Part shown: one piece after another, positions 23,680 to 34,000 of the stretch
Layout of the letters: every line of letters begins with the position of its first letter
Numbering within the stretch: the stretch's first letter is position 1
DNA from: Rhexocercosporidium sp. MPI-PUGE-AT-0058
Lineage: Eukaryota > Ascomycota > Leotiomycetes > Helotiales
Reading direction: 5' to 3'
Length of the DNA stretch: 64,000 nt
NCBI GenBank assembly: GCA_020746875.1
Contig: JAGTJL010000001.1
Span: 868,001-932,000 of the forward strand
Position numbers and translations under genes: made by a program
Notes under the pieces: generated by a model
What the model was told of the DNA's origin: nothing
Database searches by the model: none
Seen by the model: only the letters and a program-made list of their open reading frames with translations

Positions 23680-23883
23680 TTCGATTAGTGTTGCTGACGT
23701 ATTCTGCAGACGCCTCTGAATGCAACGAATATTGTCGTATTTTATGTTTGCTCATTTTTGCGGTATCAATTGCTGGGCAAGCATTCGCTCAGCAACAACG
23801 AGAGGCAACCGATGACTTGAGAGTTTTGATTCTAAACATCTCCAATCTGTTACTTGTGGAGGCCCCACTCTAACAAGAAAACG

Positions 23884-24624
23884 ATGAGCAAATTACGTAT
23901 TCTTTGCCTACATGGCTTCACCTCCAACGGCAGTGTCCACGCTCACCAAATACGAAGCATCACAAAGGAATTATCAACCGAATTCGAATTCCTCTTCCCG
24001 GATGGCCCCCATGTTGCCGAGATCTCGAATAAGACGAAGCTTGATAGCCCCGTAATGAGATCATGGAGCGAATATGTTGCACAAAACTCAACATCAGGAC
24101 ACAGGGCCTGGTGGTTCGCCAAAGAACCTGATCCTGCGAAGAATGAGCCGGGTACCTTTCAAGGGCTTGAACAGAGTCTTGACTTCCTCGGAGATATTCT
24201 CCAGAAGACAGGTCCTGTACATGCCATTTGGGGCTTTAGTCAGGGGGCTTGCTTTGCTGGGATGTTGATGGCTTTGCTTTCAAATCAGCAAAAGGAAAAT
24301 GCTCTTCAGAGTCGCCTTCCCAGCAGTCAGCATGTACCGAGTGCAGGAATCTTTGTTGCTGGCTTCAAGTCGAGATTCCCGCAGTACGAGAGTGCATATG
24401 CATCAGGAATTGATGTGCCTACGCTGCACATAATCGGATCTCGAGATACTGCTGTTACGCCTGAGAGAAGTGAGACTCTGTTGGAGATTTCCAAGAATCC
24501 TACGCTGTTGAGCCATGAGGGTGGACACGATGTTCCAACAGCTGAAGAGCACCAGCAGAAGATTGTTGCCTTCCTGCGTCAGAATATTCGCGCGACAACG
24601 TCAGAAGGTCGGGAGAAGATGTAA
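23884..24624 (+). CDS. FSH-family serine hydrolase (esterase)
   Basis: An alpha/beta hydrolase of the FSH1 family; members act on small esters, and some trim or release polyketide products. The 246-residue length is normal. The ATG at 23884 gives MSKLRILCLHGFTSNG, the first strand and oxyanion loop. The nucleophile elbow GFSQGA places Ser119; Asp188 is in IGSRDTAV and His215 in HEGGHDVP, completing the triad. There are no introns and no signal peptide, so a cytosolic enzyme is expected. The substrate cannot be read from the sequence. It lies 204 bases after the MITE. Confidence 0.88.
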   Translation: MSKLRILCLHGFTSNGSVHAHQIRSITKELSTEFEFLFPDGPHVAEISNKTKLDSPVMRSWSEYVAQNSTSGHRAWWFAKEPDPAKNEPGTFQGLEQSLDFLGDILQKTGPVHAIWGFSQGACFAGMLMALLSNQQKENALQSRLPSSQHVPSAGIFVAGFKSRFPQYESAYASGIDVPTLHIIGSRDTAVTPERSETLLEISKNPTLLSHEGGHDVPTAEEHQQKIVAFLRQNIRATTSEGREKM

Positions 24625-25319
24625 AGACGCGAATCGCCTGGGAGATATTACCAGCTGGTCTGACAGAGATGATGTCGATATGGGGACAACATCATCTTCA
24701 TGGTCGGATGCTTGCTTTGGTTGGTTCACCACTCACTAGATTCAGGTCGTGTCCAAGATATATCTATATAATGTATGTAAACAATATTTCGCTAATTCTG
24801 ATAGAGACTGCCCCCGATGAATGTTGATAAGAACGAACAGATCTGGTTTTTCCAATGAAATACGTGTGAGCACGAGGAAGGTTAATTAATATTCCCACCT
24901 CGATGCACAAAACATGAACTTCAATATTCTCAATGAAAAAACAGAGGGGGCAAACGTTTCATTCGATTTAATTTGAAAATAGCTTCGCCTTTCAAGTGAA
25001 TTCCAACTGACTTTATTCATTTTCAACAGAGAAATCAATTTCAACATAGGTAAGGACTTCGTAGCACCGCAAGCCACATTTGCCACTTCAAGATCCCGTG
25101 ATGGACTCAGCCACAGCAGATTAAACGCTAGTCTCAACTAGCTCCATTGATGGCAACCCCTCCACGGCAAGATTTCAAGAGTGACCAGAAGCCTGACGCA
25201 AGCAAACATCCCCTTTACAACTACAACTCCAACTATTTCACATCTCGGTGAGATTTCGAGGTACCTCCAGGTGCCTGCAAACATCAAACTTTCCTATCCA
25301 AACTGCAGATCTATTGAAC
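24625..25319. other. Intergenic, no gene seen
   Basis: Contains the fsh 3' flank and the vid27 5' flank; nothing protein-like apart from short chance frames. Confidence 0.45.
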
Positions 25320-27857
25320 ATGTTTGTCCTTAGAAATGGTAAGTCCCTCGTCTCTTTGTTTACGACCCCTCCAGGCGAAGTGCAGGCACGACTACGTAAA
25401 CCGGCTTGCAAAAAAGTACTAACTTTTCTCACAGTGGGAAAGCTGATATTTGGCGATACATCAAAAGAATCTCTCGTCGAATTACCTCAGGGACAGCTCT
25501 ATCTCGTCCGCCCACTTTCTCCCAAGGGATACTCTGAACTCATCTTCAAAGACGCGGCGGCGAGGATTCGACGGACAAATCAGGACTTCCAATACCAGCT
25601 CGTCATACAGCGCGCATACGAGGAGGGCGAGGAGGAGTTACTGGACGACGAGGACGGAGAAGACGCTGAGATCGCTGCCTTGGGTGCCGAGAGAGATGAG
25701 AAGACGTTCCTACTCGACGAAGGACTACATTTTAGATCGGAGATTCGAGAAGGCGGGGAGAAAGTCTTGGCTTGGAGAGATCTGAGCGGTGACGTCGGAG
25801 ACCTCTACGAATTCGTCTGCGACAACTCGATCAGCAGCACCCAAGTCGAAACATTCGAATTGATAGCTGTTCAGTGCCAGTACGAGCGAAAGCATAGGAA
25901 GGGTCACCAAACCGCGACAGTCGAGGATCTTGCACAGTTTACCTTCGATAGCGAACAGCCTATACCGAGTGCGAGTCCTACACATAGCCCGGAAGCCTTG
26001 TCACCAGTCAATCCGATGCCTCCACCAGCAAGAAATACAGCCAACTCGGCGTTGAAGAGAGAAAGTACGCCGACAAAATCTCGACCGGTGGCTCCCATCA
26101 AAGACAATGTCCCCACAGCAGCCCCGCCTGTTCTAATACATCCAGAGGCACACTCTATCCTGGCAAATGAACTGGCAGAACTGCACTTGTTTGATTTCGT
26201 ATCTGGGGCATTCATCCTTCAAGATCCCAGCGTGAACGCTGTTGTTTCCGAGGTTGGTAAATGGAAGTACTGGCTTCAGATTTCAAACGACGACAAAGAC
26301 TGGCTTGGACAAGAGGTCATTGCGGACATCAATCCAGTCTTCAACTTCGAATATCTGTCGTTCATCTTCAATGCATATACTCCGAATGGCGACGCATACT
26401 CCTGGCTTCTTCGATTCAAGGATCAGGAGACCGAGACAAGATTCCAAGAAGGTTTGATGCAAGCCCTTTGGGAGCAGCTGAACGAAATTAAATGGAACAA
26501 GAGCAAAGAAGATGATCGAGACTATGTCCTCGAAGCATTTCAGGATCTAGCAATGGACGATGCGCCGGAGGAGGACGAAGAAGAGGTCGAGGAGGATGAG
26601 ACAGAAGACGATGGGCAGAAGAGTGAACATTACGACAGCGATGAGGACGAAGATGATGTGGTCACTAGAGACGACGACGGAAATGTCAACTCGCAATTAG
26701 CAGTGGGCTACAAGCACGATCGATCATTTGTGGTTCGGGGATCCAAGATTGGCGTGTTCAAACATACTCCGAATAATAATCTTGAGTTTTCTACAAATAT
26801 CTCGAAGGTTGAGACGAAAGACGGAAAGCTATTTAGCCCAAAGAAGGTCATGCTTCACGCGGAAGATACGAATATGATTCTTCAAAACGAAGCAGATCCT
26901 AATTCGCTCTACCGAATGGACTTGGAGTACGGCAAGATTGTCGATGAATGGAAGGTTCACGATGACATCCCAGTCAACACCTTTGCTCCCGAGAGCAAAT
27001 TTGCACAAATGTCTGGCGAGCAAACCTTTCTTGGTCTATCTCGAAATGCGCTCTATCGGATCGATCCTCGTCTCGCAGGCAACAAGCTTGTTGACTCAGA
27101 GCTCAAGCAATACGTCTCGAAGAACGATTTCTCGGCCGCCGCCACCACGGAGAAAGGTTACATTGCGGTTGCCAGTAACAAGGGTGATATTCGCATGTTT
27201 GATCGATTGGGTATCAATGCGAAGACACACATTCCTGCTCTTGGTGAACCGATCATTGGTCTTGATGTTAGCGCTGATGGTCGTTGGGTTCTGGCTACTT
27301 GCCGCACATATCTCCTGCTCATCGATGCTCTGCAGAAGGATGGAAAGAATGAGGGAAAGCTCGGATTCGAGAAGTCCTTTGGCAAGGATTCAAAGCCACA
27401 GCCTCGTCGTCTTGGGCTTACCCCCTCACACGTCGCGCAGTTCCAGCACGAGACTGGAGCGGCTTTATCCTTCACACCAGCACGGTTTAACACTGGAGAA
27501 GGGTTGTCCGAGACTTCTATCATTACTGCCACCGGTCCATTCATCGTCACATGGAATATGAAGAAGGTGTTGCGCGGTAGTAAAGATCCATACAGCATCA
27601 AGCGATATGCCGAAGAGGTCAAGGCAGACAATTTCAAGTACGGAAGCGACAAGAACGTCATTGTCGCTTTGCCAAACGAAGTCAACATGGTCGCCAAGCA
27701 ATCTTTCAAGAAGCCTACGAGAGAAAGCATCGCAACACCAGTCCGCATCGGTGGTGGCAGTCTCGGTGGAAGAAGAAGCGATGCTGGTCGTGTTGGTACG
27801 CGGGAGAGTGGCAGATACAAGCTTGGCAAGGAAGATGTGGTTAATTCTCCTTATTAA
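25320..27857 (+). CDS. vid27: Vid27 cytoplasmic protein
   Basis: Vid27 was named from yeast screens for vacuole import and degradation; its molecular role is not settled. The spliced start is MFVLRN joined to VGKLIFGDTSKESLVELPQG, the conserved N-terminus. It uses an intron at 25339-25434 (TACTAAC branch) that is a multiple of three without a stop, so an unspliced reading also stays open. The product is 813 residues: an N-terminal PH-like region (YLVRPLSPKGYSELIFKD), a Pro-rich middle, a strongly acidic tract near residue 415, and a C-terminal WD-like beta-propeller (SQLAVGYKHDRSFVVRG, IDPRLAGNKL, GLDVSADGRWVLATCRTYLL). It ends with a basic tail, GGGSLGGRRSD. The assignment is secure. Confidence 0.93.
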   Translation: MFVLRNGKSLVSLFTTPPGEVQARLRKPACKKVLTFLTVGKLIFGDTSKESLVELPQGQLYLVRPLSPKGYSELIFKDAAARIRRTNQDFQYQLVIQRAYEEGEEELLDDEDGEDAEIAALGAERDEKTFLLDEGLHFRSEIREGGEKVLAWRDLSGDVGDLYEFVCDNSISSTQVETFELIAVQCQYERKHRKGHQTATVEDLAQFTFDSEQPIPSASPTHSPEALSPVNPMPPPARNTANSALKRESTPTKSRPVAPIKDNVPTAAPPVLIHPEAHSILANELAELHLFDFVSGAFILQDPSVNAVVSEVGKWKYWLQISNDDKDWLGQEVIADINPVFNFEYLSFIFNAYTPNGDAYSWLLRFKDQETETRFQEGLMQALWEQLNEIKWNKSKEDDRDYVLEAFQDLAMDDAPEEDEEEVEEDETEDDGQKSEHYDSDEDEDDVVTRDDDGNVNSQLAVGYKHDRSFVVRGSKIGVFKHTPNNNLEFSTNISKVETKDGKLFSPKKVMLHAEDTNMILQNEADPNSLYRMDLEYGKIVDEWKVHDDIPVNTFAPESKFAQMSGEQTFLGLSRNALYRIDPRLAGNKLVDSELKQYVSKNDFSAAATTEKGYIAVASNKGDIRMFDRLGINAKTHIPALGEPIIGLDVSADGRWVLATCRTYLLLIDALQKDGKNEGKLGFEKSFGKDSKPQPRRLGLTPSHVAQFQHETGAALSFTPARFNTGEGLSETSIITATGPFIVTWNMKKVLRGSKDPYSIKRYAEEVKADNFKYGSDKNVIVALPNEVNMVAKQSFKKPTRESIATPVRIGGGSLGGRRSDAGRVGTRESGRYKLGKEDVVNSPY

Positions 27858-28827
27858 TTTTGGCGGTCTTCTTTGCAACGACTTTATGATGGTGGATAGG
27901 TTGAGGTTGGCGTTTTGGTTTGTGTCACTTCCTGGAGGAAGTTGGCAGTGGGTAGAGAGGGATCATTTTCCTAACGGGCCTGGGTCGAGCGAGCCATTAC
28001 AGTGCAGCTGGACTTGTCAGCTTTGATTGCACTTTCATGTATTTAGCAGAAATACCAATACCCATACTTCTTCTTTCTCATCGAAATTATGCTGACCTTG
28101 ACTTCTCGTTGACTTTCCCTCCTCATAACGGCAGAAAATCAGACCCTCGCTAAGTTCTTGACCGTAGCCACAATCCTAGAGCACAATCCTCAGCGTGACA
28201 GAGGGCAGGGAGGTGCAGCTCGCAGGTGGTGATGCCCAGTGTACCAAGCCTCACCAAGACACGCCAGATAAGCTTGTCAAAAATCAAGCTCACTAGCCCT
28301 CTCGCATCATCCAAATACCATACGAAAATCAAGCTTCCTACCCCTTAAGTAATCAAATCAAATCGTCGATTTCATTTAATTTGCTGGACGTAACTGTTTC
28401 ACAATCCTTCTACTCGCATTGCCATTCGTCCTTGCCTTGGCCAAGTTCCTAATTTCCTTGGTTTTTCTCTTCTGCTTGCAGGGCCTCGCTTGCTGTGACG
28501 TAGAGCGCGTTGACGATCAACAAACAGCATACATAAGATCAGGCGGTATACTGTCGTCGCGACTGAACAAAGGCATTGCTGTTATCATTTGTCTCGATAC
28601 TTCTCATCAATTCACCTTCCACTTCGCAAGGCAGAAAGCTATTTCGTCATAGGCATTGTTGGGCGAGAAGAGGATATTTTCTCTCGCGACCAGACTTGAG
28701 GTTCCACTGTTTTTGTTTGCTTCTACTCCAACTCCACTACTTCTTAACCCCAAGGACCGCGAGGTCGAAAGATCTAGATTGACAATCCTTCTCTCATACG
28801 CCACTACAACGTAAGGACTTCGACGAG
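27858..28827. other. Intergenic, long 5' flank of the PAP2 gene
   Basis: No gene is seen. Pyrimidine-rich stretches from about 28600 on fit a long 5' UTR. Confidence 0.4.
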
Positions 28828-30124
28828 ATGAACTTCTTCAAACGCAAACAACGCGATCCTGCTGTTGCAGAGACGGCAACAGCCACGCACCACCGTGAGA
28901 AGAGAGCTCCCGTCGTCATGAACATTAGTACGCGTCTGTCGTTCGGTCAGTGGTTGAAGGTCACTTGGTTGGATATCTTCACCATGGCTGCTATGGGAAT
29001 GATTGGTCTCGGAGTATGTCTCTTCCTATCCCTGTCCCACCTCCATCAACCACGATTCTCCTTATATCCTTATCCTCGAAAGAAAAAGAGGAATAATAGA
29101 AATTACTAAATCACAAACAAAATAGGTCTACACCGCGCACCCCGCCCCCTCGCGCTCCTTTCCCGTCTTCTTCCAAGACGGCGAAATAGTCTACCCCCAA
29201 TTCGCCTACCCCATGCGCAACGAAATCGTTCCCATCTGGGCCGCCGCACTCCTAGCCTCCCTCGTCCCAATTGCCATCTTCCTCCTCATGCAAATCCGAA
29301 TCCGTTCCTTCTGGGACGTCAACAACGCAACAATCGGCCTCCTCTACTCGCTCATCACCGCCGCCGTCTTCCAAGTCTTTCTCAAATGGCTGATTGGCGG
29401 TCTGCGTCCTCACTTCCTCGCCGTCTGTAAACCGAATATCCCGGCAGTTACGGCGCAGGAGACGGGGAATGGTTTGAGGCAAATCATGTATGATCGGAAG
29501 ATATGCACGGGTGATGAGAGTAAGATTGATGATTCGCTTGAGTCGTTCCCGAGTGGGCATTCGACGGCTGCGTTTGCGGGTTTCGTGTTTCTGTACCTTT
29601 ACTTAAATGCTAAGTTGAAGGTTTGGTCGAATTATCAGTAAGTTATCAAATCCTCGCTTCTTCCTTTTTTACTTCTTCTTTTTGCCAACCATGTACTAAC
29701 TCAACCGCTCCACAGCCCAGCCATGTGGAAGCTCATCGCAACATATGCCCCTATCCTCGGAGCGACCCTCATCGCGGGCGCCCTCACCATCGATGAATTC
29801 CACAACTGGTACGACTGCCTCGCCGGAGCTATCATCGGTACCGTCATGGCATTCAGCTCTTACCGCATGGTGTATGCTTCTATCTGGGACTGGCGCACTA
29901 ATCATATTCCATTGAACCGCGCTGTTGCTTTCCCTGGTTCTGGTGCGGGTGTGGATCTTGAGCATGCGGTTTTCACTAGGAAGGCTGGTTGGGGATTAGT
30001 TGATAGTGGACATGGTATTGGACATGGACATGTGGGTGGTGTTGGCAATGGCAATGGAAGTAGCTATACCTCGCGGAAGCCGGTTGCTGCGAACGGCCAT
30101 CATAACTCGGAGACTATGGTCTAG
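28828..30124 (+). CDS. PAP2-family lipid phosphate phosphatase (Dpp1/Lpp1-like)
   Basis: An integral membrane phosphatase expected to act on phosphatidate, diacylglycerol pyrophosphate or related lipids. Introns at 29014-29125 and 29638-29715 give 368 residues with about six membrane segments (DIFTMAAMGMIGLGV, IWAAALLASLVPIAIFLLM, GLLYSLITAAVFQVFL and others). Motif 1 is KWLIGGLRP, motif 2 SFPSGHSTAAFAG. Motif 3 keeps the His and Asp of FHNWYD but lacks the usual Ser-Arg (Ala-Leu at those positions in AGALTIDEFHNWYD). Fungal relatives of this branch may share that change. A Gly/His-rich cytosolic tail ends the protein. Because of the motif 3 change, activity is probable but not assured. Confidence 0.87.
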
Positions 30125-30655
30125 AATCTAGATCACCAGTCAGTCCGGGATTTCATTCACTAACTCTCCATTCGGTTGGGAAGAGTGCGAAGGCCTGAAG
30201 TTCAATCGTATTGATGGATGGATAATGAAGGGAAGTTTTGCGAGCGTTGGTTCTCTTTCTTCTCTTGGCGTTCTGAGGGATGAAATTGTAAGCATGGAAT
30301 CATGGCGTATTTGGAGTTCAGCACATACCCAGGTAGTAAATTAAACTTGTAATTCGCTGCTTTGAAAACGATGAACCTGTTCGATGTCGCTGTGACAAAA
30401 AATGGTATCCCTCTCAATCGCAATGTTGCATGTCGCACTTGCGGAAGCGTGGACTGCCGTAGGGGCAATTATCAAAAAGGGTTTAATTGTCAACCCCTGT
30501 CTACTCAATCTAAAGAACCCTTAAACCCTCATCTTATGCCAAAAGGCTCCACCTGATGTTGTATATGCAAGCCCCACTCCAACCCCCCAGACGCCTTGAC
30601 TAATATCACAATGCCACAATTCCATACTCACTACATAGGAAAGTAAAAATCGCAA
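30125..30655. other. Intergenic between convergent PAP2 and atg9 genes
   Basis: Nothing gene-like apart from the last codons of the out-of-frame atg9 reading (to 30631). Confidence 0.4.
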
Positions 30656-33515
30656 TCAAATAACGCCCGGCCTGCCATCATTCTGGGCCTTCTGAAACTG
30701 GTATAATAACCCCAAGACGCCTCCTCCTCCAGGCGGCTCAACTTCCTCCTCAGCAGCTTCATTACCCGCCGCCCTCGTAGGCGAAGTCTCCCACCTCGAC
30801 TCGTCAAGACCGCCACCGCTATCGTACGCATTCCCAGAGCTGCGATTGCCGCGGCCAGTGCCGGCGGGTTCATCTTCGTCGTCTTCGACAGGCTCTTCGA
30901 TGATGTTCTGGCGTACTTGGTACCGAGATCTAGAGTTTCCGCGTCGGACGCTGCGGCCACCGAACCCTGAGCTGGAGGGCTGGTGGTGTGGATCGAGGAG
31001 GATGGATTGCATTGGTGAGCCGTGGGCAGCTGCTGGTGCGAAGCGGGGGGTACGGGCTGTCGGTGGGATTGTTCCGGGAGCTCGACTGCCGGGTCTTCGT
31101 TCGCTTCGTCCCATGCGGGAGGCTTGCAATTCTGCTCCCAAGGTGGGGGACATGAGACCCGGGAAAGAGGGTGGGGGTGGTGATGCCGTTGTCCTGGGGG
31201 TACATGGCCTTGGACGGCGGTCTTTGGGTTGAGAAGATAATTGTCGAGGAAGCCGTAGTATGAAGCGGCCATCTTGCCGTGTTTGGTAGAGTAGTACTCG
31301 TCCCTGATGTCTGCATTTCCACCTCCATGCAGGGCTTTTCGGCCATCGCCTTTCTTGAAGTCGAAGACGGCGAATGAGCAAACGTATCCTACTCCATCAA
31401 CGTGAATTGTGAATTCTCGGAAAAAGTCAATGATTTGGTCGCTGCATTTTGGCAGGCTGAACCAGAGGATGAAAGGTGTAACGATGATGCTGAGAACTTC
31501 TTCCAAGAAGATTACGATTTTGAGTTGATAGAGTGTTGCGAATTCGCGCTTTACCTCGTCGCTATGGAGACGATTCTGCCATTGCGTTGGCATGTAATGA
31601 GTGTACTCAATCACCTGTCTCAGTGCGTACTCCGGCTCGAACACAAGGTTCTCCTCTGGTATCATGCCGTTCATGGCAGCCCAAATACCACCAAATACAG
31701 TCAAGTAGAAAAGCACAGTCCTGTCGGAGGTGATGTCGAAACTAAGGAACGACTCAGGGTCCCACAGGGTAGCGACTGCAAGCACTGATACTATGGCGCC
31801 TGCAATGAACGACATGAACCTTGCTAGTTGGACACTTTTGACTTTCGGGAATTGATCCAAGTAGCGAGATGCAAATGGATACGACATATTGACTCGCTTA
31901 TGGAACAGGTGGTGGAGTTCGTTGAACTCCCGAAATTTCCACTCGGCAAGTGGTGTGTATTGACGGGACCCAATCGCCGATGGGTCTTTCTTGTATTCCT
32001 GTGACTGTTAGCGCTGTGGGTTCAAGATAGGAAATATGTACTAACATTGAAATATCTCAAGAAGTAAACAATCATAAGATAGATAACAATGACGGGCGCA
32101 AAAATGACGTTCATGAAGCCAGCGAACAGAAATCGTCCACGAAGAGCCTCGCTTAACTGTCTCCGATGAGAATCTTTCAGTATCAACTGACGGACTTGGC
32201 CAGAGTCATTGAAAATGAGACCCATGACGCACCAGTCCAGATTCCACAAGAGCGTCCGAGAAAAGAGTTGTCGGTCTTGCAAAAAAGGAAATGGCAACGT
32301 CAGGTCCAGAATGTCCTTATTGAACATAGCAATCAAGTAATTCTCCTTTCTCATCAATCGATTCGCGATGTCATGCGCATCGAGTCTTTGCTTCGATTGA
32401 CTTCCCAAGTACTTTCGAGCTTGCGGGGAAATCTTCTCAGCCGTGACTGGATTGGCATCTCTCAGAGCCATGATTCTTGCCACGACATCTTGCCAGGATA
32501 TCGTTTGCATGTCTCCATCAGGCACTTCCAGCAGGTGGACGAAGAAATCCCTTATGCGCATTAGGCGAGGGATATCAATGAGGAGTTGGTAAACTCTCCA
32601 GAAAATGTGCAGCGTGAATAACCAAATTGCCACATTTGGCATCCCCGATATCTTCTTGGTGCATTGCGGAACCAATACTTGTGACAACTTCTTACTGTGA
32701 GGGATCGCGGAGTAGTCGACACATTGGGTGAGGAATGTGGTGAATACAGCAACGAAGATGATTTGCCTATGTGAGTATTAGCTCATCCTAGCACAGAATG
32801 GTTTGTAAACTTACGCAAGGTTTAAAGCTTTGTCCAGGACAATGCACCATATCCCAGCGCCAATGTAGTACTCGTATACTTCTTCTATGAAGCTATCGAG
32901 GTTCACTACATTGATCCACCTCCACATTGCCTTCTCTCGAGCACTTCCAGACAATGGTCCGAAATGATGCCTAGTTGGCTGTGGTAAGCCAGGGGAGTTC
33001 TCTTCCTCATGATGCAACCGTTGCTGTGCCTGAGCAGCTTCCCAATGAGCTCGAGTCTCTCGATTCGACGGGCCAGGTATTGCGGTTTGCCTTTTCGGAG
33101 CTTTTCCTTGTCTCGGTCGAGGTTTTGTAGGGGTACTTAGAGCCGGGATCTCATTGCCTTCAATCAATAAAGAAGCCGGTACATCGTCATCTCCATCCTC
33201 TTCCAACAGCCTAGGTGATTGTGCCATCCATCTGCTGCGAGACTTAGCTCTTAGAGCGTTACCTCCTCCGAATTGTGTATTGTTTTGATTCGTAGACAGG
33301 AATGCTGTTGACTCTGTCGTTATACGGCTATCTTCTCCAAAAGCGTCTGCAGCTCCCAGCTCATCGTCTCGAAACCGCAGGTTCTCTTCATCAAGTGCCA
33401 ACCCCGCCTGTTCTTCCAAGTCTGACTCCTCGTCATGGGTTCGCAGATCGTCGTAAATGGATCGTCCTTGAGGATTTGTAGGAAGGAGTCGCGAGAGGAG
33501 ATTCGAAGTCATCAT
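30631..33515 (-). CDS. atg9: Autophagy protein Atg9 (lipid scramblase), apparent C-terminal frameshift
   Basis: Atg9 is the membrane-spanning scramblase that seeds the phagophore. ATG 33515 ([12 protein letters not shown]) opens an acidic N-terminal tail; introns fit at 32814-32767 and 31999-32045. The core is typical: [90 protein letters not shown] and [20 protein letters not shown]. After [16 protein letters not shown] the frame runs on as unconserved sequence to a stop at 30631 (929 residues in all). The neighbouring frame instead carries the conserved end: [40 protein letters not shown], stop at 30656. A one-base loss in the G run at 31172-31176 (plus strand) would explain this, either as a sequence error or a real truncation. 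It is divergent from cog6. Confidence 0.92.
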
Positions 33516-34000
33516 ATTTTGCGGCAGGTGGAGTGAATAGAGAGAATTTCAAGTCTGGGAGGATTCGCAGATGTTGGGGAAGGAAGGCAAGGGACTGGCG
33601 GACCTGGACTGCGATAGGTGTGTAGAGTCATGGGTCGCCACGCGGATACAAAGCAAAAAGGAAATGAGCATTTGACTGATCCTGTTACTGGTTTGTTGTC
33701 TTTGTTTTGTCTCAGGACGATGTATAGCAAAGCGGCTTCATGCCATGTTGTTGTGATCTTGAGAGTCACCTGGATGTGCCTTCGGGGAGAAGAGGGAATG
33801 ATGGGGGGCACGAGTGATAGGTGAGTGAGTGATGTTGCCTTGCCTTGTCGCTCGGCGCGCTAAACGCGACATGCCGGCTGCATCTCAGCCTCGCCGTAGA
33901 GCAAATGAGGCATGGTCTGCTCGGATACCCAGTCAAAGGGAGAGTTGGTGAGATTATTTGGTTTGGAGTAACATCAGCATCAGTATTGTTGAATTCAATT
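33516..34000. promoter_or_regulatory. Divergent atg9-cog6 promoter region
   Basis: 485 bases separate the two start codons. Both genes serve membrane traffic, so shared control is possible, but I recognise no specific operator. Confidence 0.4.

Noticed and set aside
25248..25319. Upstream extension of vid27 reading through the first intron
   Set aside because: The conserved Vid27 N-terminus needs the intron 25339-25434 removed and fits ATG 25320; the unspliced frame is open only because the intron is a multiple of three.
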